From Thermomicrobiaceae bacterium (GTDB lineage Bacteria > Chloroflexota > Chloroflexia > Thermomicrobiales > Thermomicrobiaceae), in contig JADBJL010000063.1 of NCBI GenBank assembly GCA_014874455.1, positions 1 through 54,328 of the forward strand: a stretch of 54,328 nucleotides of DNA, given 5' to 3'. Numbering within the stretch: the first letter of the stretch is position 1; every line of letters begins with the position of its first letter. The notes beneath the pieces are model-generated. The model was not told where the DNA came from and did not search any database. It was given only the letters and a program-made list of their open reading frames with translations. A program made the translations under genes and the position numbers. Shown piece by piece: positions 19,166 to 27,596 of this stretch.

Positions 19166-19563
19166 TCGAACCCATCCTCCACCAGAGACCAAAAAGCCGC
19201 TCTTCCGTCGAGGTGAGACGATACCATGCTGGCGCGGTACGCGGCATACCCCCTTGGAGTCGGGGCTGTCATCCGCGGTACCCTGCCCCGGAAAGGGCGG
19301 AACGCCGTCGCCTCGTCGGAAGCTTCCTCACCCCTTGCGGTTTCGCCTGCCCCATCCGCAACTCGATCGCGCTGCTCCCGTCGCTACGAGCGGCGCGCCA
19401 GCCTGCCTGCAGCCGCTCCTCTGTCTGCTCGGCCCCGAGCCACTCGCGTCGGCTGTCGTCCTTCGCCGACGGGCCCTCGGGGTGGCGGGGAGCTGGCCCA
19501 AGTAACCGCCTTCGGTCGATTCCGCCTCAATGGGCACAATCGACCTGCAGCGCGCTGCTCGAG
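19166..19563. other. Intergenic region, no gene seen
   Basis: About 400 bases between the MFS start and the tRNA promoter. Open frames here are arginine/proline/serine-rich with no recognisable domain and no good ribosome-binding site. The MFS promoter should be near the left end, but no clear hexamers are visible. Confidence 0.5.
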
Positions 19564-19592
19564 TTGCACGAGGACGAGAGTCCGGATATACT
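19564..19592 (+). promoter_or_regulatory. Sigma-70 promoter of tRNA-Lys
   Basis: TTGCAC (19564-19569) and TATACT (19587-19592) are separated by exactly 17 bases. Transcription would start about 20 bases before the mature tRNA 5' end, leaving a short leader. Confidence 0.75.
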
Positions 19593-19612
19593 TCCTGAAG
19601 TGAGCGACGCGC

Positions 19613-19685
<73 letters not shown>

Positions 19686-19704
19686 CCGCACGAAATCGAG
19701 GAAA

Positions 19705-19738
19705 TCGCCCCGGGAGTACTCCCGGGGCGACCGCGTTT
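19705..19738 (+). terminator. Terminator after tRNA-Lys
   Basis: A perfect 26-base palindrome (19705-19730) forms a stem of 11 GC-rich pairs around a TA loop (arm CGCCCCGGGAG), followed within eight bases by GTTTTC. It is 20 bases past the tRNA and is the strongest intrinsic terminator in the window. Confidence 0.75.
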
Positions 19739-19987
19739 TCACGACCACTCTACGACCCCCAGTACGGCGGCTCGCCACCTTCAGCAAGAGGCCTCACATC
19801 TCCCTCACGCCTGCGCGATGCCCGCTTCCGCGGAGCACGCTCATCACCGTGGAAGGGCAGAGTGCCGCTTCCTCGACCGCGACGCTATCGCTGGCTCGAC
19901 TGCCCCGCCTCGAGATCCAAGAGGCTTCGCCTCACGCATGGGGGAAAGGCGACAGGAAACGGTGTTTAACCAGAGGAGCATGAGGGA
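19739..19987. other. Intergenic region, no gene seen
   Basis: About 250 bases between the tRNA terminator and the promoter of the GntR gene. No convincing coding frame. No copy of the tRNA 3' end (a possible integration scar) was noticed on either side. Confidence 0.5.
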
Positions 19988-20016
19988 TTGACAGGCGGGC
20001 GCGCGCCCGCTAGAGT
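19988..20016 (+). promoter_or_regulatory. Promoter of the plus-strand murein operon
   Basis: Consensus TTGACA (19988-19993) and TAGAGT (20011-20016) are spaced by 17 bases. The spacer contains the GC palindrome GGGCGCGCGCCC. The start site would fall near 20023, inside the first operator copy. Confidence 0.8.
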
Positions 20017-20019
20017 GTA

Positions 20020-20047
20020 CATGTAAACATGCTCTCATGTAGACATG
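20020..20047 (+). promoter_or_regulatory. Double palindromic operator, CATGT-N2-ACATG
   Basis: Two near-identical palindromes, CATGTAAACATG (20020-20031) and CATGTAGACATG (20036-20047), start 16 bases apart directly after the -10 box. The GT-A-x-AC core resembles HutC-subfamily GntR sites. They lie 26 bases before the GntR gene and cover the predicted transcription start, so repression by that protein (autoregulation) is the natural reading. Confidence 0.75.
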
Positions 20048-20072
20048 AACACCCGGCCCGATCGGAAGAAGG

Positions 20073-20813
20073 ATGCATCCCGCGATGGCACTGTTGACCG
20101 AAAGCCCGGTCCCGCTCCACTACCAGCTCCGGGAGCTCCTGCGCGAGCAGATCGCCTCCGGCAAGTGGCGCCCCGGTGACCAGATCCCGACCATCCGCGA
20201 GCTCTGCGAGCGGTACGGAGTGAGCCGGACCACCGTCGTTCAGGCGCTGAGCGCGCTCGCCCAAGAGGGGCTGCTTATTCGCCGCCAGGGCAAGGGAATC
20301 TTCGTCGCCCAGCCCAAGATCGAGCACGGGCCGGTGCGGCTCCTCAGCTTCACCGAGGAGATCTCGCGCCGGGGCCAGACCACCTCCAATCGCACGCTGG
20401 CGCTGGCTGAGACGCCAGCGACGGCTGAGGTTGCGGCCCGGCTCAACTTGAGTCCGGGTGACCCGGTCGTGGTCCTCGAGCGTCTTCGCCTCGTCGATGG
20501 CGAGCCGATGGGGGTGCAGAAGGCCTTCTTGCCGGCGCGCCTCTTCCCCGGCCTGGCGATGACAGGCGGGCCAATAGAGTCGCTGTATCGCCTGCTGCAG
20601 GATCGCTATGGGGCTATCCCCACCAAGGCCATCGAGACCTACGAGCCGATCCGGCTGGATCGCAGCATGGCGGCCCTGCTCGGGGTCCGTCCCGGCGCGC
20701 CTGGATTCTCGGTGGAACGGATCACGCGCGACCAGCACGGGCGGCTGATCGAGTACGTCGTCTCGGTGCTGCGCGGGGATCGCTATCGCGTGGTGTTGGA
20801 ACTCGAGCGCTGA
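20073..20813 (+). CDS. GntR/HutC-family regulator (UTRA domain)
   Basis: A 246-residue regulator. The N-terminal winged helix-turn-helix reads LREQIASGKWRPGDQIPTIR, ELCERYGVSRTTVVQALSAL and GLLIRRQGKGIFVAQ. A UTRA ligand-binding domain follows (VVVLERLRLVDGEPMGVQKA, FSVERITRDQHGRLIEYVVSVLRGDRYRVVLEL). HutC-type relatives NagR/YvoA and DasR bind GlcN-6-P or GlcNAc-6-P, which fits the operon: such sugar phosphates are the pathway's products. ATG 20073 is used, with AAGAAGG immediately before it; ATG 20085 is an alternative. It heads the plus operon and sits directly behind two palindromic operators. The effector is inferred. Confidence 0.92.
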   Translation: MHPAMALLTESPVPLHYQLRELLREQIASGKWRPGDQIPTIRELCERYGVSRTTVVQALSALAQEGLLIRRQGKGIFVAQPKIEHGPVRLLSFTEEISRRGQTTSNRTLALAETPATAEVAARLNLSPGDPVVVLERLRLVDGEPMGVQKAFLPARLFPGLAMTGGPIESLYRLLQDRYGAIPTKAIETYEPIRLDRSMAALLGVRPGAPGFSVERITRDQHGRLIEYVVSVLRGDRYRVVLELER

Positions 20814-20848
20814 GCGGTACAGCGCTCGCAGAGAAAGGACGAGGTCTG

Positions 20849-21616
20849 GTGACGGCTGACCGGTATCTCGCGCAGGCAGGAGAGCTACTCCAGCGCATCC
20901 GCGACGAGCAAGGCGAGAACATCTGCCGGGCGGCGGCGCTGATGAGCGACGCGATCGCACGGGGCGGCGCGGTCTACGTCTTCGGCAGCGGGCACTCGGT
21001 AATCCCGGCCATGGACATCTTCCCGCGCTATGGTAGCTTCGTCGGCTTCCGCCCGCTTCTCGACCCGCGCCTGATGTGGTTCAACGTCCTCGGGCCCGGC
21101 GGGGTGCGCGAGCTGCTCTGGCTGGAGCGCACCGAGGGGTATGCTCGGGTCTTCCTCAGTAGCTATCCGCTGACCGCTCGCGATGTGATGCTGGTCTTCT
21201 CCCACGGCGGGCTGAACGCCGCCCCGCTGGAGGTAGCGCTGGAGGCCAAGTCGCGCGGGCTCCCCGTCGTCGCCGTCACCTCGCTGAGCAACGCCCGGAT
21301 CGCGAAGCCGACGCATTCGAGTGGCAAGCGGCTGGTCGACGTGGCCGACGTGGTGATCGATAACTGCTGCCCGCCAGAGGATGCCCTGATCGCGGTGGAT
21401 GGCGTCGCGGAGCCCCTCGCGGCCGGCTCGACCGTGGCTGCGGTCGCGATCGGGATGGCGCTGGTGGCCGAGGTGGGCTCGCGGCTCGCTGCGTGCGGGT
21501 ACCACTTAGATGTCTTCGTCTCGCCGAACGTGTCCGGGGTCGGTCCGGAGCACAACCTGGCCGTCTTCGCGGCCTACGAGCGCTTCCTGCGGCGGCTCGC
21601 CGCTGAGGGGTCATGA
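20849..21616 (+). CDS. SIS domain sugar-phosphate protein (UPF0309-like)
   Basis: A 255-residue protein consisting of one sugar isomerase (SIS) domain with no DNA-binding region. The phosphosugar loop is YVFGSGHSVIPAMDIFPRYG (about residues 49-68), followed by DVMLVFSHGGLNAAPLEVAL and GLPVVAVTSLSNARIA. It resembles the UPF0309 group, whose reaction is not firmly established; members are found with sugar kinases and transporters. It starts with GTG 20849 behind AGGACGAGG and overlaps the ROK kinase by four bases. A role as isomerase or etherase on a phosphorylated amino sugar produced by the adjacent kinase is likely but not proven. Confidence 0.8.
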   Translation: MTADRYLAQAGELLQRIRDEQGENICRAAALMSDAIARGGAVYVFGSGHSVIPAMDIFPRYGSFVGFRPLLDPRLMWFNVLGPGGVRELLWLERTEGYARVFLSSYPLTARDVMLVFSHGGLNAAPLEVALEAKSRGLPVVAVTSLSNARIAKPTHSSGKRLVDVADVVIDNCCPPEDALIAVDGVAEPLAAGSTVAAVAIGMALVAEVGSRLAACGYHLDVFVSPNVSGVGPEHNLAVFAAYERFLRRLAAEGS

Positions 21617-22554
21617 GTGAGCAGGGTCGTGTTGCCATCGCTCTCGATGTCGGCGGCACCAAGATCGCTGGCGCGCTGGTCACCGGGAACGGTCGGATCC
21701 GCCAGCGTGCACAGGTACCGCTGGACACGCGCGGCGGCAGCCGGGCCGTGCGGCAGGTGCTCGCGCTGGCGGAACGGCTCGCGGCGGAGGGCGACGCGCT
21801 CGGCGTCGGCGCTGCTGTGCCGGCGGTGATCGACCGCACCAGGCGCACGGTGGTCTGGGCTCCCAACATCCGTGGCTGGCGGCGGGTTCCGCTGGCCGAG
21901 CTGCTGGAGCGCTCGCTGGGGCTGCCAGCGCTCCTGGAGCAGGACGGCCACGCGGCCGCGCTCGGGGAACGCTGGCGTGGAGCAGCTCGCGGGGTTCGGA
22001 ACGTAGTGATGCTGGTCATCGGAACCGGGATCGGCGGCGGGATGATCCTGGACGGCCGACCGTACCGGGGCAGCGATGGGCTGGCCGGCGCGGTGGGGTG
22101 GTTCACTGCGGATGAGCCGCCCTGCCGAAGCGGATTGCGCCTGCCGGCACTGGAGAGCCTGGCCGCCGGCCCGGGGATCGCTCGCCGGGCTGGCCTGGCC
22201 TCGAATCGCAGCGAGGAGGTCTTCGCGGCCGCTGCAGCCGGCGACGAAGCAGCCGGGCGGGTCGTCGCGGAGACGGCCGAGATCCTCGGCCTGGCCATCG
22301 CCGATGTGGTCAGCCTGCTCAACCCCGATCTCGTCGTGCTCGGCGGTGGCGTCGGAGCCGGGGCCGCCAACCAGCTTCTGCCGCGCATTCGCCAGATGGT
22401 GCGGGCGTGCGCGCAGCCGGTTTCAGCCCGGCGAGTCCGCATCGTGCGCTCCCGGCTGGGGAGCGATGCCGGCCTGCTCGGGGTAGCCCACGAGGTCTTC
22501 CAGCGGTGCGGAAACGGCACTGAGTTCGAGGAGGAGAGGAGGCGCGACGGCTGA
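21613..22554 (+). CDS. ROK-family sugar kinase lacking the zinc motif
   Basis: A 313-residue ROK kinase. The phosphate-binding loop is ALDVGGTKIAGAL (residues 10-22). The catalytic Asp is in LLEQDGHAAALGE, where ROK sugar kinases have 'eNDanaAalgE'. GTGIGGGMILDG is the sugar/phosphate loop, and LNPDLVVLGGGVG is the adenosine region. The usual zinc site (GH...CxCGxxGCxE) is replaced by GAVGWFTADEPPCRSG and LRLPALESLAAGPG: the His is Trp and only one Cys remains. The gene overlaps the SIS gene, so the two probably act in sequence on one sugar. N-acetylhexosamine or glucose-type substrates are possible. Confidence 0.87.
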   Translation: MSEQGRVAIALDVGGTKIAGALVTGNGRIRQRAQVPLDTRGGSRAVRQVLALAERLAAEGDALGVGAAVPAVIDRTRRTVVWAPNIRGWRRVPLAELLERSLGLPALLEQDGHAAALGERWRGAARGVRNVVMLVIGTGIGGGMILDGRPYRGSDGLAGAVGWFTADEPPCRSGLRLPALESLAAGPGIARRAGLASNRSEEVFAAAAAGDEAAGRVVAETAEILGLAIADVVSLLNPDLVVLGGGVGAGAANQLLPRIRQMVRACAQPVSARRVRIVRSRLGSDAGLLGVAHEVFQRCGNGTEFEEERRRDG

Positions 22555-22627
22555 TCAAAACGCCCGTCTCGATCGAGGTTCGGTAAGCCGGCTACGAGCT
22601 GGCAGGAGGAGATGGGAGGTTCTGCAA

Positions 22628-23992
22628 ATGAGCGCTCGGACATCAATGATAGGCTCGCGACTCCTGGCTGAGCGGATGCCGCGGCGGAGTTTCCTCAAGG
22701 CGGCGGCCGTGCTCGGCGGAGCCGCAATGACCGGCACGCTGGCCACGGGGTGCCGGCGCCAGACCGCAGCGCCGACCAAGCTGGTCGTGCTCACGCACTG
22801 GGGCGCACAGCCGCAAAAGGACGTGCTGGAGCCGATCTTCAAGAAGTATCAGGAAGAGAATCCACGGGTCCAGATCGAGCACCAGACGGTGGAGTTCGGC
22901 GAGCTGCTGAACCGGATCACGACAGGCCGGCTGGGCGGCGTTGCGCCGGATATCTACCACTTCTACAACCTCTGGCTGCCGGAGTTCGTCGCCAGCGACC
23001 TGCTTCAGGTACCGCCGGACAACGTCATCAACGAGGTCCGGCAGGGCTATAGCGAGAGCACTGTCAAGGGCGTAACGTACCGTGACCAGATCTGGGGATT
23101 CCCGACCGAGGTCAACTCCTACCTGCTCCTCTCGAACCGGCAGTTGCTCCAGGAGGCCGGCGTGAAGGAGCCGCCGGCAACCTGGGATGAACTGCTCGAG
23201 GTCGCCCCCAAGCTGACCAAGAAGGACGCGAGCGGCAAGGCTACCCAGACTGGCTTCGCGTTCTCCCGGGGCTGGGATTCGGGCGTCGTTCATCCCTTTA
23301 CCTGCCTGCTCTGGTCCAACGGGGGCGAGTACGTTGCGGAGGACTACAGCAAAGTGCGCTTCAACGAGCCTCCTGGGGTCGAGACACTGGAGCTGGAGCT
23401 CGAGCTGATCCGAAGCGGCGGCGCCGACCTGGGATTCGCCGGCCCAGGCTCCAGCGGCGCGCAAGACGACTTTCTCGCCGGCCGGGTCGGGATGGTCATC
23501 ATGGCCAACTGGTACGGCGCCTCGCTGCGGGCCGGGCTGCCCGGCGGGATCGAGAACGTGATCGTCTCGCCGGTTCCGCACAGCGCGAAGGGCACCTCGA
23601 CGACGCTCCAGTACAACTGGCTCTGGGGCGTGGATAAGAACAGCATGAACGCCAAGGCTGCGTGGGAGTTCCTGACCTGGCTCAACACGCCCAAGGACGG
23701 TGGGTCTTCTCCCATGGGCGACTATCTCACCACGGGCCTCAACGCGATCCCGGCGCGGCTCTCGGATCAGGAGGCCCACGCCGACCTGCTCGGCGATGCC
23801 TTCGTCAAGCCGTTCGTCGAGTCGCTGCGGAGCAGCCGAACCGAGCCGATCATCCCGGGAGCGCAGGAGATCAAGACCTCGCTGCAGAAGCAGATCGAGG
23901 CGGCCTGGTTCGGCGAGAAGAGCGCTCAGGAGGCGTTGGACACCGCCGCTGCGGAGGCAAACCGTATCCTGGCGGAGAAGGCTAAGCCATAG
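22628..23992 (+). CDS. Sugar ABC transporter substrate-binding lipoprotein
   Basis: A 454-residue family 1 solute-binding protein. A twin-arginine signal (RRSFLK, residues 19-24) and lipobox LATGC (Cys42) indicate export folded through Tat and lipid anchoring outside the membrane. The mature part has standard features of CUT1 binding proteins: VVLTHWGAQPQKDVLEPIFK, VAPDIYHFYNLWLPEFV, WGFPTEVNSYLLLSNRQLLQ, AGVKEPPATWDELLEVAPKL and a C-terminal KAAWEFLTWLNTPK. GGGAGG precedes ATG 22628. It is followed by two permease genes and forms the importer of the plus operon; the likely cargo is an amino sugar or oligosaccharide. Confidence 0.92.
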   Translation: MSARTSMIGSRLLAERMPRRSFLKAAAVLGGAAMTGTLATGCRRQTAAPTKLVVLTHWGAQPQKDVLEPIFKKYQEENPRVQIEHQTVEFGELLNRITTGRLGGVAPDIYHFYNLWLPEFVASDLLQVPPDNVINEVRQGYSESTVKGVTYRDQIWGFPTEVNSYLLLSNRQLLQEAGVKEPPATWDELLEVAPKLTKKDASGKATQTGFAFSRGWDSGVVHPFTCLLWSNGGEYVAEDYSKVRFNEPPGVETLELELELIRSGGADLGFAGPGSSGAQDDFLAGRVGMVIMANWYGASLRAGLPGGIENVIVSPVPHSAKGTSTTLQYNWLWGVDKNSMNAKAAWEFLTWLNTPKDGGSSPMGDYLTTGLNAIPARLSDQEAHADLLGDAFVKPFVESLRSSRTEPIIPGAQEIKTSLQKQIEAAWFGEKSAQEALDTAAAEANRILAEKAKP

Positions 23993-24013
23993 CGTGGGTG
24001 GGGAGCGGCGTGC

Positions 24014-24979
24014 GTGAAGCAGACGGAGGCTGAGCGCGCGGGGATGGCGTTGAAGAGCGGGGCTGAGCGCGCTCTTCGAGCCGAGCGTGCTCCTGGCTTC
24101 GGCTGGTGGCTGCGGCGCCGATCCGCCGTCGGCTACGCCTTCGTCGCCCCGGCGCTCGCCTTCCTGCTGGTGTTCGCCTTCCTGCCCTTCGTCTTCACCA
24201 TCTACGTGAGCCTGCACGAGTGGAACATGCTCACGCCGGTGACCAGCATGCCCTTCCGCGGGCTGGAGAACTACCGCTACCTGCTGCTCGACGATCCGCT
24301 CTTCCGCCAGACCTTCGCCAACACGGTGACCTTCGCGGTCGGGAACGTGGCGCTCTCGACCCTGCTTGGCTTGATCGTCGCGCTGGTGCTGAATAGCAGG
24401 GTTCGCCTCCGGACGTTCTGGCGGGCCATCTACTTCCTGCCCTACGTCACCTCTTCGGTCGCCATCGCCATCGTGTGGGCCAACATCTACAACGCCAACT
24501 ACGGGCTCCTGAACGGCATACTGGAGACGCTCGGCCTCCCACCCCAGCGGTTCCTGGCCAGCGTGAGCCAGGCCATGCCCAGCGTGATCGCCGTGGCCGT
24601 CTGGCACAGCGTCGGGTACTTCATGATCCTCTTCCTGGCAGGGCTCCAGAACATCCCCGGCGAGCTGTACGACGCGGCCAAAGTGGATGGGGCCGGCGAC
24701 TGGCAGCGATTCCGCTTCATCACCTTGCCGCTGCTCAAGCCGACCATGCTCTTCGTGGTGGTCGTCAATACGTTGATCTCGCTCCAGGTGTTCGACTTAG
24801 TCTTCATCCTCACCAACGGCGGGCCAGTCAACGCTACCAATACGCTCGTGCTCTACATGTACCGGACTGCCTTCGAGTTCACCCGGATGGGCCGGGCGAC
24901 CGCGATGGCGATCCTGCTCTTCCTGATCACCTTCGCCATCACGCTTGTCCAGCTCCACCTGCTGAGGGAACGGAGGTGA
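24014..24979 (+). CDS. Sugar ABC permease, MalF type
   Basis: A 321-residue CUT1 inner-membrane permease with six hydrophobic segments. The N-terminal one is VGYAFVAPALAFLLVFAFLP. The EAA loop that contacts the ATPase is GELYDAAKVDGAGDWQRFRF (then ITLPLLKPT). FDLVFILTNGGPVNATNTLV and YRTAFEFTRMGRATAMA are typical of MalF/UgpA-like partners. It starts with GTG 24014, 21 bases after the binding protein, and pairs with the permease that follows after four bases. No ATP-binding subunit is encoded in this operon. Confidence 0.92.
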   Translation: MKQTEAERAGMALKSGAERALRAERAPGFGWWLRRRSAVGYAFVAPALAFLLVFAFLPFVFTIYVSLHEWNMLTPVTSMPFRGLENYRYLLLDDPLFRQTFANTVTFAVGNVALSTLLGLIVALVLNSRVRLRTFWRAIYFLPYVTSSVAIAIVWANIYNANYGLLNGILETLGLPPQRFLASVSQAMPSVIAVAVWHSVGYFMILFLAGLQNIPGELYDAAKVDGAGDWQRFRFITLPLLKPTMLFVVVVNTLISLQVFDLVFILTNGGPVNATNTLVLYMYRTAFEFTRMGRATAMAILLFLITFAITLVQLHLLRERR

Positions 24980-24983
24980 CCCC

Positions 24984-25832
24984 ATGAGCCGCCAGCAGCT
25001 CAGCGCGGCCGGATTCTTGCTCACGCTCCTCAAGTACGGAGCCTTGGGCGCGGGCGCCAGCGCAATGATGCTCCCCTTCATCTGGATGGTGCTCTCGTCG
25101 CTCATGGCGCCGCAGGAGATCATGGCGCGTCCGCTCGTCTGGTTTCCGGCCCGGCCACAGTTCGAGAACTACGCACGGCTGTCCGAAGTCGTCCCGCTCG
25201 CTCGCATGTACCTCAACAGCCTGCTCGTGACGCTCGCGATCACGGCAGGCGTACTCTTCACCAGCTCGCTGGCGGGTTACGGCTTCGCCAAGTTCCGCTT
25301 TCCCGGGCGCGATACGCTCTTCATCTCGGTGCTAGCGACCATGATGATCCCCTTCTTCGTGGTGCTGATCCCGGTCTTCTACCTGGTGAGCCGGCTGGGC
25401 TGGGTGGATAGTTACCTGGGTCTGATCGTGCCCAACCTCGTCACAGCCTTCGGTATCTTCTTCATGCGCCAGTACATCCTCAGCCTGCCGGACGAGCTGC
25501 TCGACGCTGCCCGCATCGACGGTGCTTCCGAGTTCGCAATCTACTGGCGCATCGTGCTGCCGCTCTGCGGGCCGGCGCTGGGCGCACTGGCGATCCTCGC
25601 CTTCGTCTATCACTGGAACAGCTTCCTCTGGCCGTTGATCGTCGTCCGCTCGCCGGAGCTCTGGACGATCCCGCTCGGCCTCAACAGCCTGCGGATTTAC
25701 GCGAGCAGCCCGGAGGTGATCAACCTGCAGATGGCCGGCGCCACGCTGGCGATCATCCCCGTCCTGATTGTGTTCGTGTTGTTGCAGCGCTGGTTCGTCC
25801 AGGGCATCAGCCTCACCGGCCTGAAGGGGTAA
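24984..25832 (+). CDS. Sugar ABC permease, MalG type
   Basis: A 282-residue CUT1 permease with six membrane segments, starting AGASAMMLPFIWMVLSSLMA. The EAA loop is DELLDAARIDGASEFAIYWR (then IVLPLCGPALGALAI), and the C-terminus ends in VQGISLTGLKG, the classical MalG-type tail. Together with the preceding gene it forms the heterodimeric channel. Since no ATPase lies nearby, energy must come from a shared MsmX-like ATPase encoded elsewhere, common for CUT1 systems. Confidence 0.93.
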   Translation: MSRQQLSAAGFLLTLLKYGALGAGASAMMLPFIWMVLSSLMAPQEIMARPLVWFPARPQFENYARLSEVVPLARMYLNSLLVTLAITAGVLFTSSLAGYGFAKFRFPGRDTLFISVLATMMIPFFVVLIPVFYLVSRLGWVDSYLGLIVPNLVTAFGIFFMRQYILSLPDELLDAARIDGASEFAIYWRIVLPLCGPALGALAILAFVYHWNSFLWPLIVVRSPELWTIPLGLNSLRIYASSPEVINLQMAGATLAIIPVLIVFVLLQRWFVQGISLTGLKG

Positions 25833-25839
25833 GTGAACC

Positions 25840-26796
25840 GTGGGAGCACGCGCTCTGCCGGCCGTCATCCGGCCCTATCGTCCAGAGGACGAGGCCGATG
25901 TGCTCGCAGTCTGGAATGCCGCGCTGGTGGCTGACCCGATCAACGCCGCGACCTGGCGCGCTAAAGTGCTGCTCGATCCGAACTTCCTGCCTGAGGGGTG
26001 CCTGGTCGCGGAGGTCGAGGAGGGGGTTCGTGGCTTCCTCCTCTCGATCACGCGGCAGGTGCCGTTCTACGGCGATGGCCTCCAGCCAGAGCAAGCCTGG
26101 ATCACCGCCTTCGGGGTGCATCCGGACTGGCAGGGGCGTGGGCTGGGCAGCGCGCTCCTCGACGCCGCGCTGGAGCGGCTGCGAGGGCTGGGCTGCAAGG
26201 TCGTCACTATCTCCCCGTACGTCCCGAACTACTTCACCCCCGGCGTGGATGTGAACGCCTACCCCCGGGCGATCGAGTTCCTGAGCCGGCGCGGCTTCGA
26301 GGTGGTATCGCGCCCGCTCAGCATGCGGGCCGAGCTGACCGGCTTTCAGGTGCCAGAACCGATCGCCGAGACGGCCGAGCGGCTGCGCCGGGAGGGGATC
26401 GACGTGCGCCTCGCCCAGCCGGGCGATACCCTGCCGGTGCTCACCCTCATCAGGCGGCACTTCTCCTGGGACTGGTACCGCGAGGCCAGCGAGGTCTTCC
26501 GCGATCTCTTCACCGCCGACCCGCGGCATGCCGGCATGCTGGTGGCGGTTCAGGGTGACGAGGTGCTCGGCTACGCCCAGCATCGGGGGGAACGGTTCGG
26601 GCCGTTCGGGGTCGACCCGGCGCGGCGTGGACAGGGGATCGGCCGGGTGCTGCTGGCGGCGACGTTGCTGGAGATGCTGAAGAAGAGCTATCACGCGGCC
26701 TGGTTCCTCTGGACCAGCGACGAGGCGGCCCGGCTCTACGCCACCTGCGGCTTCCGTGAAGTGCGCCGGTTCGCCGTGTTGCGGAGGGAGCTGTAA
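25840..26796 (+). CDS. Double GNAT-domain acetyltransferase
   Basis: A 318-residue protein made of two GNAT N-acetyltransferase folds. Each has an acetyl-CoA loop: HPDWQGRGLGSALL (from residue 94) and DPARRGQGIGRVLL (from residue 259). The N-terminal copy begins VIRPYRPEDEADVLAVWNAAL. The C-terminal copy ends YATCGFREVRRFAVLRREL. Start is GTG 25840, seven bases after the permease. It lies between an amino-sugar importer and a PIG-L deacetylase, so acetylation of an amino sugar (for example glucosamine from N-deacetylated peptidoglycan) is a reasonable inference. The acceptor cannot be read from sequence. Confidence 0.87.
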   Translation: MGARALPAVIRPYRPEDEADVLAVWNAALVADPINAATWRAKVLLDPNFLPEGCLVAEVEEGVRGFLLSITRQVPFYGDGLQPEQAWITAFGVHPDWQGRGLGSALLDAALERLRGLGCKVVTISPYVPNYFTPGVDVNAYPRAIEFLSRRGFEVVSRPLSMRAELTGFQVPEPIAETAERLRREGIDVRLAQPGDTLPVLTLIRRHFSWDWYREASEVFRDLFTADPRHAGMLVAVQGDEVLGYAQHRGERFGPFGVDPARRGQGIGRVLLAATLLEMLKKSYHAAWFLWTSDEAARLYATCGFREVRRFAVLRREL

Positions 26797-26866
26797 GGTC
26801 ACCCCTCGCCTATGCTGACCGTTTCGAGGCAGTAGGGAGTGGAAGGGTCCAGTGCCAGGAGGTGCG

Positions 26867-27580
26867 GTGTTGAGCGAGCAGAAGTGCATCATGGTGGTGG
26901 GAGCCCACGCGGCCGACGCCGAGATCATGGCTGGCGCGACGGTGCTCAAGCACGTGGCGGCCGGCTGGCGGGCGGTGCTGGTGCATCTCACCCTGGGCGA
27001 GAAAGGTCACCCGCGGATGTCTCCCGAGGAGTACGCCGAACTCAAACGGGAGGAGGCTTACGCGGCCGCGCGCGCTCTGGGCGCCGAGTGCGTGATCCTG
27101 CCCTACCTGGATGGAGAACTACCGGTGAGCGAAGTGGTCCAGTGGGCCATCGCCGACCTGATCCGGCAGCACCGGCCGACCGTGTTGATCACCCACTGGA
27201 AGGGCAGCATCCACCGCGACCATCGCAATGCCAACCTCAACGTGATGGAGTCGCTCTTCTTCGCCCGGCTGGGCACGTTCAAGCGTGCCTACCCGGCACA
27301 CGGGCCGGTCAGGGTCTACTTCGCCGAGAACTGGGAAGACCCGATCGAGTTCAAGCCCGAGATCTACCTGGATGTCACCGGCGTGTTCGACCGGTATCTG
27401 GAAGCCATCCGCTGCTACCCCCTCTTCCGCGGCGAGGTGGTGTCGTTCCCTTACGAGCAGTGGTACCGCGGCGCCAGTGAACTGCGCGGCGCCGAGGCCG
27501 GCGTGCCGCGCGCGGTGGCGCTCATGCTTCCGGAGGGCCTGCGGCGACGCTCGGTGAATCTACTCGATGAGCTGTCCTGA
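26867..27580 (+). CDS. PIG-L (LmbE)-family deacetylase, altered catalytic motif
   Basis: A ~237-residue member of the PIG-L/LmbE superfamily of zinc N-deacetylases acting on N-acetylglucosaminyl compounds. The zinc ligands are His14 and Asp17 in VVGAHAADAEIMAG and the distal histidines in HWKGSIHRDHRNAN (116-119). The canonical HPDD motif reads HAAD, so the Asp that acts as general base in MshB is Ala16. The product may use another base, or may have changed function. Starts are uncertain: AGGAGG (26857-26862) favours GTG 26867 or TTG 26870 over GTG 26852. It is followed by namZ after 16 bases and probably acts on a GlcNAc-containing murein fragment. Confidence 0.82.
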   Translation: MLSEQKCIMVVGAHAADAEIMAGATVLKHVAAGWRAVLVHLTLGEKGHPRMSPEEYAELKREEAYAAARALGAECVILPYLDGELPVSEVVQWAIADLIRQHRPTVLITHWKGSIHRDHRNANLNVMESLFFARLGTFKRAYPAHGPVRVYFAENWEDPIEFKPEIYLDVTGVFDRYLEAIRCYPLFRGEVVSFPYEQWYRGASELRGAEAGVPRAVALMLPEGLRRRSVNLLDELS

Positions 27581-27596
27581 TAGGAGGTCAGGGCCT

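Noticed and set aside
22643-24607. 654-codon minus-strand frame opposite the sugar-binding protein and permease
   Set aside because: Antisense shadow; the plus-strand genes have signal peptide, lipobox and EAA motifs.
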